Positions 22,800-36,779 of a stretch of 64,000 nucleotides of DNA are shown here, piece after piece. This DNA is from Rotaria sp. Silwood1 (taxonomy: Eukaryota; Rotifera; Eurotatoria; Philodinida; Philodinidae): the NCBI GenBank assembly GCA_905250075.1, contig CAJNOP010000343.1:1-64000 (forward strand). Direction: 5' to 3'. Every line of letters starts with the position of its first letter. Within the stretch, counting starts at the first letter, position 1. The notes below the pieces were generated by a model, which saw nothing but the letters and a program-made list of their open reading frames with translations, did not search any database and was not told the DNA's origin. The position numbers and the translations under genes are program-made.

Positions 22800-25700
22800 T
22801 TAATAAATTGGTTCTGATGGTAAATTAGGTACATTTGGTCTTGCTTGTTTAATACGTTGTTGTTGCTGTTGTTGTTGTTGTATTTGTGGATTATATGCAT
22901 TACGTGAAACTTCTTTAAGTTCAAACATAGATGGATATTTTGATAGAAGTGGTTTTAAATCAGCTAATGGTGGTTCAGAATAAAAAAAATCTGAACTAAC
23001 AGCATTATCTGCATCAATACGTTGTTTTGGATCTAATGTTAATAATTTATCAATTAAATCAAGTGCTAATGGTTCTTGTATATATGGTTTCATTCGATCA
23101 TGTACTTTACGACGTTCATTTTGTGGTAATTTTAATTTTGTATATAATGGTAATTTATTTACACCAGGCCAAACATTTGGTTCTATACTACCACATAAAT
23201 GAGATATTAATTCAAGTTGATGTTGTTCAGTAGTGCCTAACAGAATAACAAAAAAACAAAATGAATTATATTTTTTAATATAGAATAGTAGATTAGAAAA
23301 AAAAATTTAAACAAAATTTTCACAATTTTTCGAAAAACTACTCTAACTTTCTATACAATTTGTTTTAACGACCGCTGTATGTGTCCGAATGGGTTGAAAT
23401 TTCCACTACAGATACTTGGAAGTATTCTTCAGATGTGAAACTCAAGGTCTCTGTTTTGGATTCAAATCTTTATATATTTCTTTGATAAAAATAAATCATC
23501 TCTCTCTTTTCGTAAGGACATAGTCTATCTGAAAATTTTGATTTCATTCGATTTAAAGAACTCTAACTATAGTTTGTCCAAAGAGTCCGTGCGTGGGACT
23601 GTTTGTTGAATAGCTCAAAAACGTAAACAGCTAGAGACATGCGATTTTCACCAGTCGAAGGAGGTGGCATGTGGACGTCTTTTTCTCGCGATATTGTACA
23701 AGACGAATTCATTTTAAAATCAATCATTTCCTCAAAACATTGGAAAATATGTGTGATAACGGTCTATTATTTCGATGAGATTTTTGTTTTAATATGTGAT
23801 TTGGATACAGAAACTTCAGATCTATAACTTAAGATATAATTTAAATGATTATCTTCACACTTTCTAATATTAAGCAAATACAATCCTCTATTCGCTTCCT
23901 TGAAAAATACGAATTTCTCTTGAATTTTTTTATTAAAAATTTCATCTCAATGACAAAATATTTTCGTACATTTTTTCGATGTTTTGTAAAAAGGGTTGAT
24001 TATAAATAATAACTTCGTCTTATACAATATCGGAGAAAAAGACGTCCTCATATCACCTCCTTCGACTAATGAAAACCCGCAGATCTCTAGCTGCTGGCGT
24101 TCTTGAGATATTCAACAAACAGTCACACGCACGGACTATAATATATATTTTTTTAACTGAAGCTTCTTTTTTGTAAACTCTAGTAAAAATTAGACATACA
24201 TCATATTTCGACTTTAAACGAAAATTTATTTTTCTTTTAATTTACCTTGCATTATAGGAGAACGAATCCACATTTCTGCAAAAATACATCCAACTCCTAT
24301 GTAGAATATTAAATAAATAATATAATCTATAATTTAAATCAAATAAAACTTACCCCACATATCAATAGCTGGACCATAATCACGTTCACCTATGAAAATA
24401 AGAAATTATTTTTAAAACTTTAGATTTTTTTTTATTATTATCTTTTACCTAATAATAACTCTGGTGGACGATACCTATAAAAATAAACAATTAAAAAAAA
24501 GAAACAGTTTATCAATTGAATATTTACCATAGAGTAACAACTCGACATGTATATCGATTTTGATGATTAGCTATTGAAAAAGAAAAGAATTTTACAAAAA
24601 AAAAAAATTATTTAAATTATTTAACTTACGTTTTGGTGGTGTTATTACTTTTGCTAGACCAAAATCAGCAAGTTTAAGTACACCATTACGTGTTATTAAA
24701 ATATTTGCTGATTTAATATCACTAAAATTAATTAAATAAATATGAAAATATTTTCATTTATCTTTAAACTTACCGATGAATAATATGATTTTTATGAATA
24801 AAATATAAACCTAGAAATATTGTAACATAAAAATATATTCTTTTATTATTATTATTATTAAACTTACCATCTAATAATTGCTGCATTATTGATTTAATAT
24901 GACCAAGACTAAATTTAACATTAGGATTTCGTAATATACCCGCTAGATCATGATCACAAAATTCAAATATAAAATAAAATTTACTACGAGATGATTTATC
25001 CACTACAATAAAGAAAAATATATTAATAAATAAACTCTTCTTTGTCAAAAGAAAATATTCAACAAAGTTTATTATCAATAATTTGTTTTTGTTTTTCACT
25101 GCCATAAGTATTAAACTATTATCAAATTTTCAAAGAAAAAAATTCAAAAAAAAATCCAAACCCTAGTTTCTCAATATATAGAGCGTCTCTTAATATAATA
25201 TCCTTGAAGTTATATCAAATGAGATGTCTCCAAGATACAACAATTTAATTGAAAGTATTTAAAAATAAAACAGAATTTTCGAAGATTCCTTTCTTTTCTT
25301 ATATTTCTATTGTAAATAATTTTCTGTAAATTTAGATTCTTTCTAGCATTTACGGCACTGGAGCAAAAAAATTGAAAATAATGTTTACTTTCGACATCAT
25401 TATGATTAAACATAATGTGAGTCTGAACTTCGATTACAAACAATTTCGATAGTGTCAAGTATTTAAATCACTTCTCAAACAGTTCTTGGGATGTATGAAC
25501 ATAGGGATGTGCAGTTTCAGTGCAAAACACTGAAATACTGACAGTGATGTCCTCACACTGAGTGCACTGACTACAGCAGCATTGATGTACACTGAACCAA
25601 TGACTACACTGATTACAGAGCATTGGTGTTCACTGGACTACACTGTAAAAAAAAGGGTAGAATAATCAACTCTTGCTCCCCAGGTCGAAGATTCCGGTCA

Positions 25701-26603
25701 CCGGATCCTGCAGGAAATATGCGGAAAAATTAGCTGTATCCTGCAGGAAAACACTGGAAGTCGCCGAAACAGGATGGCAGTATTCCGGCCGGAATACTGC
25801 CACCCTGTTCCGGTGTTTTCCTGTCGGAACCCGCCCGTACTTCTCGACCTCGATCTAACTGGAATTTTTTACATTGCAGTGAGCACCAGTTTCGGTGCCG
25901 TCAGTGTACTCACTGCACCGGCAAACGTCATTGTGACTTTGTCGGTGGTCAGTATACTGGAACTGCACATCCCTATCATTATAAATAGTTCAAGATATAT
26001 ATAAGAAAAACGCTAGCATATAATTGATTGATGTTATTAATTAACTGTACTTAATATTCTCAAAGACCTATATAAAAGAATATTATTGTTCGATTAATTT
26101 TTTTGCAAATAATCAACGATGTATTTCGATTAGTTATGATTAAATATAAAATTCTTTTTGGTTTTTCTTTTTCATTTTAAACATACTTGCTGATCGACAA
26201 ACTTCAATAAGACGAACAATATTATCATGTCGAAGTTCTTGTAAAATTTTTATTTCACGTAATGCTGTTATTGGAAAACCTTCTTTTTCTTGATCCATTA
26301 GAATTAATTTCATAGCAACAAAATCATTTGTCTTTTTACAACGTGCTTTAAATACTTCTCTAAAAAACAAATTTTTTTATTGTTACTTTTTGTTTTTTTT
26401 TCTTATATCAATTTTTACAATAAAATATTTCTTACCCAAATGTTCCTTGACCAATTTTATCAATACGTTCATATTGACTTACATCACCTAAAATTTATAA
26501 TTTATTTTTTAGTATAAAGTTATATATATATATATAATTTTCATCTACCAATATAAGGAAATTCTAATGGAGGTTGTTCAGGTGGTCGATTTTGATAAGC
26601 CAT
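22800..26603 (-). CDS. CDK9: CDK9, catalytic subunit of P-TEFb
   Basis: Eleven exons (26549-26603, 26436-26487, 26187-26359, 24868-25002, 24774-24810, 24630-24721, 24528-24570, 24449-24474, 24354-24389, 24246-24296, 22800-23236) join in phase to 378 residues (human 372). Visible are the glycine loop [11 protein letters not shown], the diagnostic PITALRE helix, HRDIK catalytic loop, LADFGLAK, and a T-loop [20 protein letters not shown] retaining the activating threonine. With cyclin T this kinase phosphorylates RNA polymerase II, NELF and DSIF to release paused polymerase. The tail carries a polyglutamine stretch. Introns 3 (about 1,184 bases) and 10 (about 1,009 bases) are inflated by inverted-repeat elements; the others are 50-100 bases. 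TTTTAATTTTAG directly precedes the ATG. Confidence 0.94.
23565..24145. repeat. Inverted repeat inside CDK9 intron 10
   Basis: The left arm at about 23,575-23,710 (AGTCCGTGCGTGGGACTGTT, GTCGAAGGAGGTG, then GACGTCTTTTTCTCG) is mirrored at about 24,010-24,138 (CGAGAAAAAGACGTC-like with one mismatch, CACCTCCTTCGAC, CAGTCACACGCACGGACT). The space between is AT-rich. It looks like a non-autonomous foldback element that tripled an otherwise short intron. Splice sites are untouched. Confidence 0.65.
25501..25976. mobile_element. hAT-like MITE in CDK9 intron 3
   Basis: Perfect 16-base terminal inverted repeats ATAGGGATGTGCAGTT and AACTGCACATCCCTAT bound a 476-bp insert. A TAGGGATG start is common among hAT elements, though an 8-base target duplication was not seen (GTATGAAC against CATTATAA). 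The interior is much richer in G and C than its surroundings. It holds repeats of CACTGA/TCAGTG words (25,525-25,650) and an internal palindrome, GGCAGTATTCCGGCCGGAATACTGCC centred at about 25,790, flanked by CCTGCAGGAAA words. No transposase is encoded. It lies in the intron and should be removed by splicing. Confidence 0.65.
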
Positions 26604-26826
26604 CTAAAATTAAAAGGATATTAATGAAAAAAAAAAAGCAATCGCAGTTATTTTGTTTTTTTTTCTTTCTTTTTGGTGTGTTTATATTAAGAAACCAGGA
26701 CTACAGGATGACAAAAAAAAATGAAAGAGTGTGGACATAAACTACTTTTGTTTATTACAATAGATCATTAGTCTTTAGGATGGACGTTGGAAAAACAAAA
26801 AGAAAAGAAATAATGTCAGCATTTGT

Positions 26827-27099
26827 TTAATCATCGAGTTCTGGTTCATATTCACTTTTCTTTAATTTACGATAATCATGAAGTTTAACATATTTTGCAT
26901 GTTTAAATGTACCATCATGATTAACTTGTGTTTCCCATGGTCGATCGGGATTACCACGATTTACTTTAACATCAGGTGACCAATATAAACTACGAAATGA
27001 ATGTCCAGCTGCCATTACTACACCAAGTGTAACAACGGAAAACAGTGGTATTAATGAATAATTTGCTCGAAGAGTTTGCCATGTTAAACCTTTAAGCAT
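26827..27099 (-). CDS. NDUFA4: NDUFA4/COXFA4-like respiratory chain subunit
   Basis: A single exon of 90 residues. SLIPLF begins a single membrane segment (residues 15-35), followed by the family blocks LYWSPDVKVNRGNPDRPWE and YRKLKKSEYEPELDD. Human NDUFA4 has SLIPLF, LFNPDVCWDRNNPEPWN and YSKLKKERPDF at matching places. The protein is an inner mitochondrial membrane subunit of cytochrome c oxidase, first described in complex I. It is about nine residues longer than mammalian forms. A TTTTTTTCTTATAG acceptor-like sequence lies about 33 bases upstream of the ATG. It is the first gene of the minus-strand cluster that continues with CDK9, about 220 bases on. Confidence 0.88.
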   Translation of the reverse strand: MLKGLTWQTLRANYSLIPLFSVVTLGVVMAAGHSFRSLYWSPDVKVNRGNPDRPWETQVNHDGTFKHAKYVKLHDYRKLKKSEYEPELDD

Positions 27100-27961
27100 T
27101 TTTGAATGTAATAATAGGTTATTAATAATAATCTATAAGAAAAAAATAAATAAATATTTCGAAACTATACATGTTTCTTTCATATTGTGTACTGTTTAGA
27201 AAAAGGTTATAATGTTTGTTGTTTGTTAGTAATTTATATGGGTTATTCATAGCAAACCAATAGAAAAATATTATAAAAGATGTCATTAGTAATCCATTAA
27301 CAAAAATAAAACTAAGCTAAAGCGAGATTAAAATACGTTTCATTTCGGAATGTTCAAATTAAAATATTTTTTGATATTTACTTTTTTCCATTGTTAATAT
27401 AGTTTTGAAATGTCCTTTGTCAAAGGTTATACAAAATGAGTACTCTTCGTTGTTAATTAGAACTTTTATTAAACCAAAATCTCGAAATCTCTAATAGAAA
27501 AACTCGTGCTATAATTTTTCTTGTATGCAAAATTCTGGTCATTTTTTTTTTGGTATTTGTAAGCTTTTAAAATATGTTTTTTCACCATTCATCTACTTTT
27601 TTCTCTGAAAATTCAATAAGAAAATAGTTCATATTTAATCTTTAATCGTAATAACAACATGTGCAGAAAAATCGTTCAAATTTTTACTCTTGTACTGCAA
27701 TTTCCTATCGAATTAGTGTCCATGGATACATCAATATTATGTGATACAAGAGTTCAAGGATATAATGGTGAGAGAGTGCATTTCCGGTCTTGAAAAAAAA
27801 AATTCTTTTTCTAGTAAAAACCTATTGCCCTTCCGCTCTTTAAAAAATTTGTGTAGACACACTCTTCACTTTTTGTTTTTTTTGAACATTTTTCTTTCAT
27901 CATATCCTCTATGATTGCTTTCTTTAATTCACTTTTCAATGTAAAAAATCTCGAATGTATA
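27100..27961. other. AT-rich intergenic stretch
   Basis: No exon was recognised upstream of NDUFA4 apart from its presumed 5' leader. The sequence is AT-rich with no repeat unit that could be delimited. Confidence 0.3.
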
Positions 27962-28592
27962 ATGTCGGAGTAGAAATTAAAATTCTACTAGTAGAAGTTA
28001 AAATTTTAATTTCTACTAGAAACTTATACTATAGAAGTATGCGAATTTCTCCTAGAATAGAAAATAAAATTAACCTCTATGTGATCACTAGATTATTTGA
28101 TTTAATGCCAAAATCAACTTGTAATTTGCCAATAGTAACTAATTTAACGTGTTTATTGATTTAGAATTTAAATTGAGCTTCACTCTAACCATCTTTTATT
28201 ACCAATATGATGCCATTGTAACCAATGTGTGTGATAAACACTTTGAAAGAAATCTTCCCCTAAAGATTCTATATGTTTATCAAATTTCGAATAAAATAGT
28301 TCTATTTTATATCATATTGGAGCGTTTTTTCTTTTGATACGGACGCGAGGAGTTCAAATTAAATATTCAAAATCTTTTTTTTTCTTTTCGTTTGACATAT
28401 TGTATAATTAGAATAAGTGTTAATTTTATTTTCTATTCTAGGAGAAATTCGCATACTTCTATAGTATAAGTTTCTAGTGGAATTTAAAATTCTCCTATAG
28501 TGGAAATTAAAATCGTCGGTTATTTCGATTTCTCCTAGTAGAAATCGAAATTTTAATCTCTACTAGTAGAATTTTAATTTCTACTCCGACAT
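27962..28592. mobile_element. Inverted-repeat DNA element with ATGTCGGAGTAG ends
   Basis: Terminal inverted repeats of about 32 bases start ATGTCGGAGTAGAAATTAAA on the left and are mirrored at 28,560-28,592. A second inner matched pair (TATACTATAGAAGTATGCGA at 28,026 and its complement near 28,450) shows the arms are longer and interrupted. The sequence ATA flanks both ends, a possible three-base target duplication. The 631-bp element encodes nothing recognisable. The ends are rich in CTACTAGTAG palindromes, which would favour hairpin formation. Confidence 0.75.
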
Positions 28593-28599
28593 ATACATA

Positions 28600-31048
<2,449 letters not shown>

Positions 31049-33924
31049 AAGAAACTTTTGATTTAAAAAAAAAAAAAAAAATTTTTTTCTTTTCTTCTTT
31101 ATCTTTTTCTTTTTTTTTTTTTTGTTTCGTATTTCAAAAAAAAAAAGTAATAATAAAACTTTTATCAAGCTGCTGCAAATAAGATCTCAGTTTGTATTGT
31201 TTGTGCTATAACAAATGAATAACGTTTGAGAATACATAAGCTTCTCTTTTTTCATCATCATCATCATTAACATCTGTTACATACATCATATAAACATACA
31301 TTTAACAATTAGTCGTTCTCAATTTGTCCTCGTTATGTTTTCCTATGAATACAATAAGAAAACTAATACTGTTTGCAGCATCATTATCAGCTAAAAATTG
31401 ATCTTTAATTGTCGTCAGCTTGTTTCATGTTATAATAATTATACTATCTATAATGTCATACAACATATTAAAAATTTCAAAATTTATAAATCCTCCTTTT
31501 GTGTGTGTGTATTTGTAAGATCATATCCGATTACATTAGTTCAAATAGCATATATACACATGGTGTTTTATTCAAATAGTACGAATGGATTTAGAAAAAC
31601 ATACATATATATATATAGGTGGGTGGATTGAATAGTATATAGAAGATAAATAATTAAATCTAACGGTAGAAAATTCAATTGTTTGTATGTTTTATAAGTT
31701 ACTGTGTTAATAATTGAGGTCTTTTTTTTTTCTTTTCGTAGACGAGAACAATAACTCTTGAACCATCATTAGTTGATTGTGATCAGTATATAGACATTTC
31801 ACGCTGTTCAATCTAATAAGTAGTGTGTGTGTGTAACGATGCGCGAGAAAACGAAAATTTATATTGACATTATTTGATCGATTACATGATCATAGACAAA
31901 AATCACAGATCAAGGTCTTCTAATCAGATAAATCATTTTTTGTATTTTCTTGTAAATTGAGAAGAAAAACTCAGGTATATTGTTGCCATAAGCAAAACTT
32001 AAAGATCAAACATATTGAATATAATCATCATCATCAATGTGCCCTACAGCGATAGGCACTAGTCGGCAACATAACAATAACTAATGAACAACATGGTCGT
32101 GGTTATATGTGACAACGAGAAGAATAAGTCAATCTCCTGCTGTTTGAATATAGAAAACGTTAGATCCGCTCGACACACTCAAGAACATAATCATACAAGC
32201 AATTTGACTTTTGTCACACTTCATATTTAAAAGAAAGAAAACATTGAGTATTAACCACTCGATTAATTAATTTCAAAGAGCAAAGTTTTTTTTTTGTTTT
32301 TTCTTGAACAGAAGGTTTATCAATTGCATAAGAAGTAATCTTTTTGATGATTGATTTTCATGAACAAATAGAAACGTTAATCATCAAATCTTTTTTCTTT
32401 TTTTTAAATATTCTCTCTCTTCTATATATATGTATGTATGTATGTTCGATCAAGACAAATAAAAATGAGAGAGAGAAAGAGAAGAAAATTGAAAATCTAA
32501 TTCAAATGCAAAGAGAAAAGCAAAACCAAATAATCAATCGAGTATGCTTGTGTTATTTTTATTATCAACAACATTGAAAAAGGTGTATATACATATATGA
32601 TTTGAGTGTCTTTCACGCAACGACAACATTTCGAATAGAAATAAATTGAAAAGAAAATATAGACATCAGGTAACTTTGAGCACGAGCGAAGTGAAAGAAG
32701 CTCTATCACAAACGAATATGCCGCATATATATATATATATACATATATAGTAATGTTTTCTTTTTCTTTACTTCTCTAGAGATTTACAAATTAGAACATC
32801 AACATTTTTATCAAGAAAAAAAAATAACTATCTGTTAATCTTTTCAACTAATAAATAAACATTGAAAAATGGGCGTGTATGTTCTTAGGTCAGTAATAAT
32901 GAAGTATATATATATCAACAGGAGAGAAAGAGAAACAATTCGAATAATGTACACAAGCAATAGCTAATTCCTTGTATACGAGCTTGTTAACATACATAGA
33001 AAGGTTGATGATAATGATAAACAAAAAAAGTTATGAAGAAAACGTACTTTATTGATTGATCAATAAACAAATTTGTTAAATAATCTAATTTAAACATTTG
33101 AATTTTTAATTAAACAAAAAGTATTTTTGTATTTCTATGAGATTTTATTGAGATAAATATTATGCATTTTTCAATATTTCTAAGTGTTAAGTACTTGCAT
33201 TCTGGAATGAACGAACATTTGTACTTACAAATAATTAATACGTATGAAATTCAGTATAAAAAAAAAGAAAGCTTCTTTTTTTCAATGTTAAAACTGATCA
33301 AATCATATCTTCAAAGAGTCAAGAAATTTGGATTTATCATTGGAAAAAATATGATCGATAGTATATGACATAGAAGCATTTCAATTTTTAAGAAGTCTCG
33401 AAAGTTTCAGACACATGAAAACTTTCTAAGAGAGCTGTTTGGTTTTGTTGTAACCAAATTAATCTCATCTATGATGATCAACTCAAAAATTTATATAAAA
33501 GATGATAGTGAAATAGATCTTTGAAAAAAAATCTTCAATTCGATATGAGTCGATAGAATATGAACTACTCTTTCAATATAAGACCTTCAAACAAATGATT
33601 AAATGTCTATGAATTAAGATAATCTGTTCACAAGTCATCTTTATTTGTTGATGAAATTTCACAACGACAACGATACGAATTATCTATAATGTAATGTGCC
33701 TATTTTATGAGAAACAACAGACCAAGAATAAGTTTATTTTTGCGAATTTTGACCCGCAAGATATCAATATGAATGGTGTGAACCAATTGGAGACTCGTAT
33801 CACATTCATACTCTTAACAGTGTCACCTAATAATATCTGGAACATCTTCGACATTTAGATAGAAACGGGCTCGATCTAGATAAAATAGTTCATTTTCTTC
33901 GTTACAGACGATATAAATGAACCT
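31049..33924. other. AT-rich, microsatellite-bearing intergenic region
   Basis: No gene was recognised. The interval holds long A and T homopolymers, TA repeats (for example at 31,600 and 32,725), a TATG tetranucleotide run near 32,430 and GTGTGT at 31,500 and 31,820. The 3' end of the FoxG transcript probably lies in the first few hundred bases. Confidence 0.4.
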
Positions 33925-34548
33925 AACGAGAAAACATTTCCAAGTGATTCGCACCGTTTGCCGTTATATTATGCCCATAGGTAGGGCTCATAGTGTAGGT
34001 AAATACTCTAATGGGGTTCGTGTCATTGTGCCTTTCTTCTCGAGTTATGACCATTTTACTGAATTTTCAGCCTATCACACAGTATTATGAAAAAAATTTC
34101 AATAAGAAGTTTCCGCTTGAAAATTTTTCCAATAATAGATCTCATAGTCCTTATTATATTCTGAAAGTTTCAGCTCAAACGAATAGTTTCCTTTCAAAAT
34201 AATGCATTTGCAAAAATCTACTTCTTTCTCATAAAATCTCTGAAAATAGTTTATTTTAAGATGCTCCATATCTTTAGAAAAACTCATTTGTTTGAGCTGA
34301 AGCTTTCAGGATATAACAAGGACTATGAGATCTATTATTGAAAAAAATTTTTAAGCAGAAATTCCTAATTGAAATTTTTTTCATAATACTGTGTGATAGG
34401 CTGAAAATTCAGTAAAATGGTCATATCTCGAGAAGAAAGGCACAATAGCACGAATCCCATTAGGGTATTTACCTACACTATGAGCCCTACATATGGGCAT
34501 AATATGATAGCAAACGGTACGAATCACTTGAAAATGTTCCTTCGTAAG
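33925..34548. mobile_element. Foldback element, type C
   Basis: The left arm from about 33,930 (AAAACATTTCCAAGTGATTC, then CCGTTTGCCGTTATATTATG, then AGGTAGGGCTCATAGTGTAG) is mirrored to about 34,545 around a centre near 34,240. The arms are about 90 percent alike by eye, with small indels. No open frame of substance occurs apart from mirror-image short ones. It sits about 230 bases beyond the 3' end of TSEN34. Confidence 0.75.
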
Positions 34549-34774
34549 AAAATCAAATTTTCATAACATTGATGCTATAAAACACTGCAATCATTTAAAA
34601 CAATATTAAATTCATCAGAATTAGCAGAGAAATACATTAGAACGTCAATGAAACGTTCAAAACAAGATAGATTTTCTACTGAATCTTTACTCATCGAATT
34701 TTTTTTTCGATCTTCTAAGATACATCTATAACAATTAGAATTACATTTAAACAAGAGAACGATATTTTATTGAA

Positions 34775-35716
34775 CTAAAATCCGTTCCAATTGATTGTTA
34801 AATATTCAATATCAGATGATGTAGAAGATTTTCTACTAGCTAAAATACATATTTTATTCACATTAACAGCAACACGACATCGAGCAATAAGATGTGTTAA
34901 TGGAATAATAGTAGAATTACGTTCAATTTCATTTCTTAAAACACATGTTACAATAAATGTTGAATGACATCGTGATGGATCATCAAAATAAATAAGATAA
35001 TCACCACCAAATTTTTGTCCATTTGATATCCAATATTTTTGATTTTTATTTAAATATAAATCAGCAAAAACATCACAACGTAATTGTTCAATGAATTTTA
35101 AATTTTGTTTTAATTCTTTACTCGTAATTAAACGTATTTGTAAATTTGTTCGTTTTGATTCAATAGGAAGTTTTATAAACATATATTCTAATGTAAATTG
35201 TTTAAGACGTTGTTGAATTATATTTAATAGAAAAATTCGTTCATCATCGTCTAATGATTTTGAACAATTTAACCATGCATTATTTTTTTCAAGTAAAGAT
35301 AATATAAATTCATCATTTTCTAAATTATTTTCATTGAATGTTTGAAATTTTTTTTGTAAAATTGATTGACGATTAATTAATATTTCATTTATTCTTTCAT
35401 GACCATTTTGTATTTTTTGTTTTTGAAATTCATTATCAAGTTCATTTAGATATTGAAGATGATCGTGTTCAGAATCATTGAATGGTAAAATTATTTCATA
35501 CATAGAAATAATCTGTTGATCAGCTAATACACAACATTCTTCACGTGATAATTCAAGTGGTAAACCAAGTTCATTATTTTGACGAGGATATTCTGGTAAA
35601 TTTCCTATTAAACAACCAATAATTCTATATTTTTCACGAAGAACACGAATTGAATCAGGATTAAATATAAGACCATGATGATTCTCAAATATATAACAAC
35701 ATATTTGAGATGTCAT
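34775..35716 (-). CDS. TSEN34: TSEN34, catalytic subunit of tRNA-splicing endonuclease
   Basis: A single exon of 313 residues (human 310). The C-terminal nuclease domain, from about residue 215, shows CDVFADLYLNKNQKYWISNG then KFGGDYLIYFDDPSRCHSTF, holding the catalytic tyrosine and histidine, and the lysine in VNVNKICILAS that completes the Y-H-K triad. The end YLTINWNGF matches the family's YTSLQWASLQ. The N-terminal domain (IRVLREKYRIIGCLIGNLP) also fits. The TSEN complex cuts pre-tRNA introns; TSEN34 cuts the 3' splice site. The middle has a glutamine- and asparagine-rich helical linker. TTTAATTTCAG, acceptor-like, ends seven bases before the ATG. Confidence 0.9.
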   Translation of the reverse strand: MTSQICCYIFENHHGLIFNPDSIRVLREKYRIIGCLIGNLPEYPRQNNELGLPLELSREECCVLADQQIISMYEIILPFNDSEHDHLQYLNELDNEFQKQKIQNGHERINEILINRQSILQKKFQTFNENNLENDEFILSLLEKNNAWLNCSKSLDDDERIFLLNIIQQRLKQFTLEYMFIKLPIESKRTNLQIRLITSKELKQNLKFIEQLRCDVFADLYLNKNQKYWISNGQKFGGDYLIYFDDPSRCHSTFIVTCVLRNEIERNSTIIPLTHLIARCRVAVNVNKICILASRKSSTSSDIEYLTINWNGF

Positions 35717-36545
35717 CCTAATCTGAAATTAAAGCATATTTCTTTATATAAGTAGCTTCTATAGATCTGAACGACTCATATTATTATCTAAGAGAACTTG
35801 AATGCTATGATAGATATGTATTTTTTGTGCTTGTGATCGCACATTAACTACTTTGTATTTACCGATGGATCACAAGTTAAAGAGAAAGTTTTAAGAAATC
35901 CTCTTTTAGAAGTTTCTCAAGAACGGTTTGGCAAAAATTTTTGAAAATTTCACAGTAGATAAATCTCGATGAATAGAATAAAAATCTTTCTAGACTTAAA
36001 ATTCCCAAATGCTTTCTTCCGACAAGTTTCGGAAGGTCAAGGGCCAAAAATGGTCTCAAGTTCTCATTGGCAAACGGCTATACTACGTTCTTATGAGCTG
36101 AAATTTTTTCTATGGCAACTAAGAACAAATCTGGATATATTTTTTTTCTTTCTTTGAAAAATTTGTTTCTGAGGCTCAGGAGAAGCAAAGCATTGAAAGT
36201 ACTATCAAAAAAAGTTTTTTTTCGGATGGTGCTAATCTTGTAAAATCTTTCAAACTTCATAGCTACAATATTTTCAAGAGCAAAAAAAAGACGCATCCCG
36301 ATCTAATTGAGGTACATATAAAAAAAGTTTGAGCCCAATCGGTCCTACTGTTAAAATCTGGTTTTGAAAAAAAAAACGTAAAGAAAGTTGCAGTTTTTGG
36401 CTTTTTTAGCATAGAATTGAGTTTTTTTTAATATACAAAAAGGTGACTTTGCCTTCTAGAAACGTACTCATTAGATAGAGGGCATTTAGATCTATATAAT
36501 AAACATTAAAAATGAAAAAGCTATAAATTTTGAATTGGGAAATGG
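35717..36545. other. Non-coding, possibly repeat-derived stretch
   Basis: No gene was recognised. Phrases such as 'gagctgaaattttt' occur here (near 36,095) and also in the foldback elements at 2.4, 34 and 39 kb, so parts may be older debris of similar elements. Confidence 0.3.
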
Positions 36546-36778
36546 AATTTCCTTAAATCAAATCTATAAGTAGTAATAAAATATACTAGGACAAACATCA
36601 CAAAATAATCAATTAAAATCAATAATTTAAGCAGAAATACTCACATAAAAATCAGTAGGAAATCAATTATAATGATATTAATCAAAATAATTGATTTCAA
36701 ACGGATTTTTTTATGATTCTTTCTGCTTAAATTACCGATTTTTTATTGATTATTTAGTGATTATTAAGGAAAATTTTT
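36546..36778. repeat. Small palindromic element
   Basis: TAATTTAAGCAGAAA (about 36,623) pairs with TTTCTGCTTAAATTA (about 36,720). Homology runs outward through AATAATCAAT/ATTGATTATT to TTTCCTTAA near 36,548 and TTAAGGAAA near 36,774. The pair is centred around 36,670. The fold would be a roughly 230-bp AT-rich hairpin without coding content, a MITE-like relic. Confidence 0.5.
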
Positions 36779-36779
36779 T

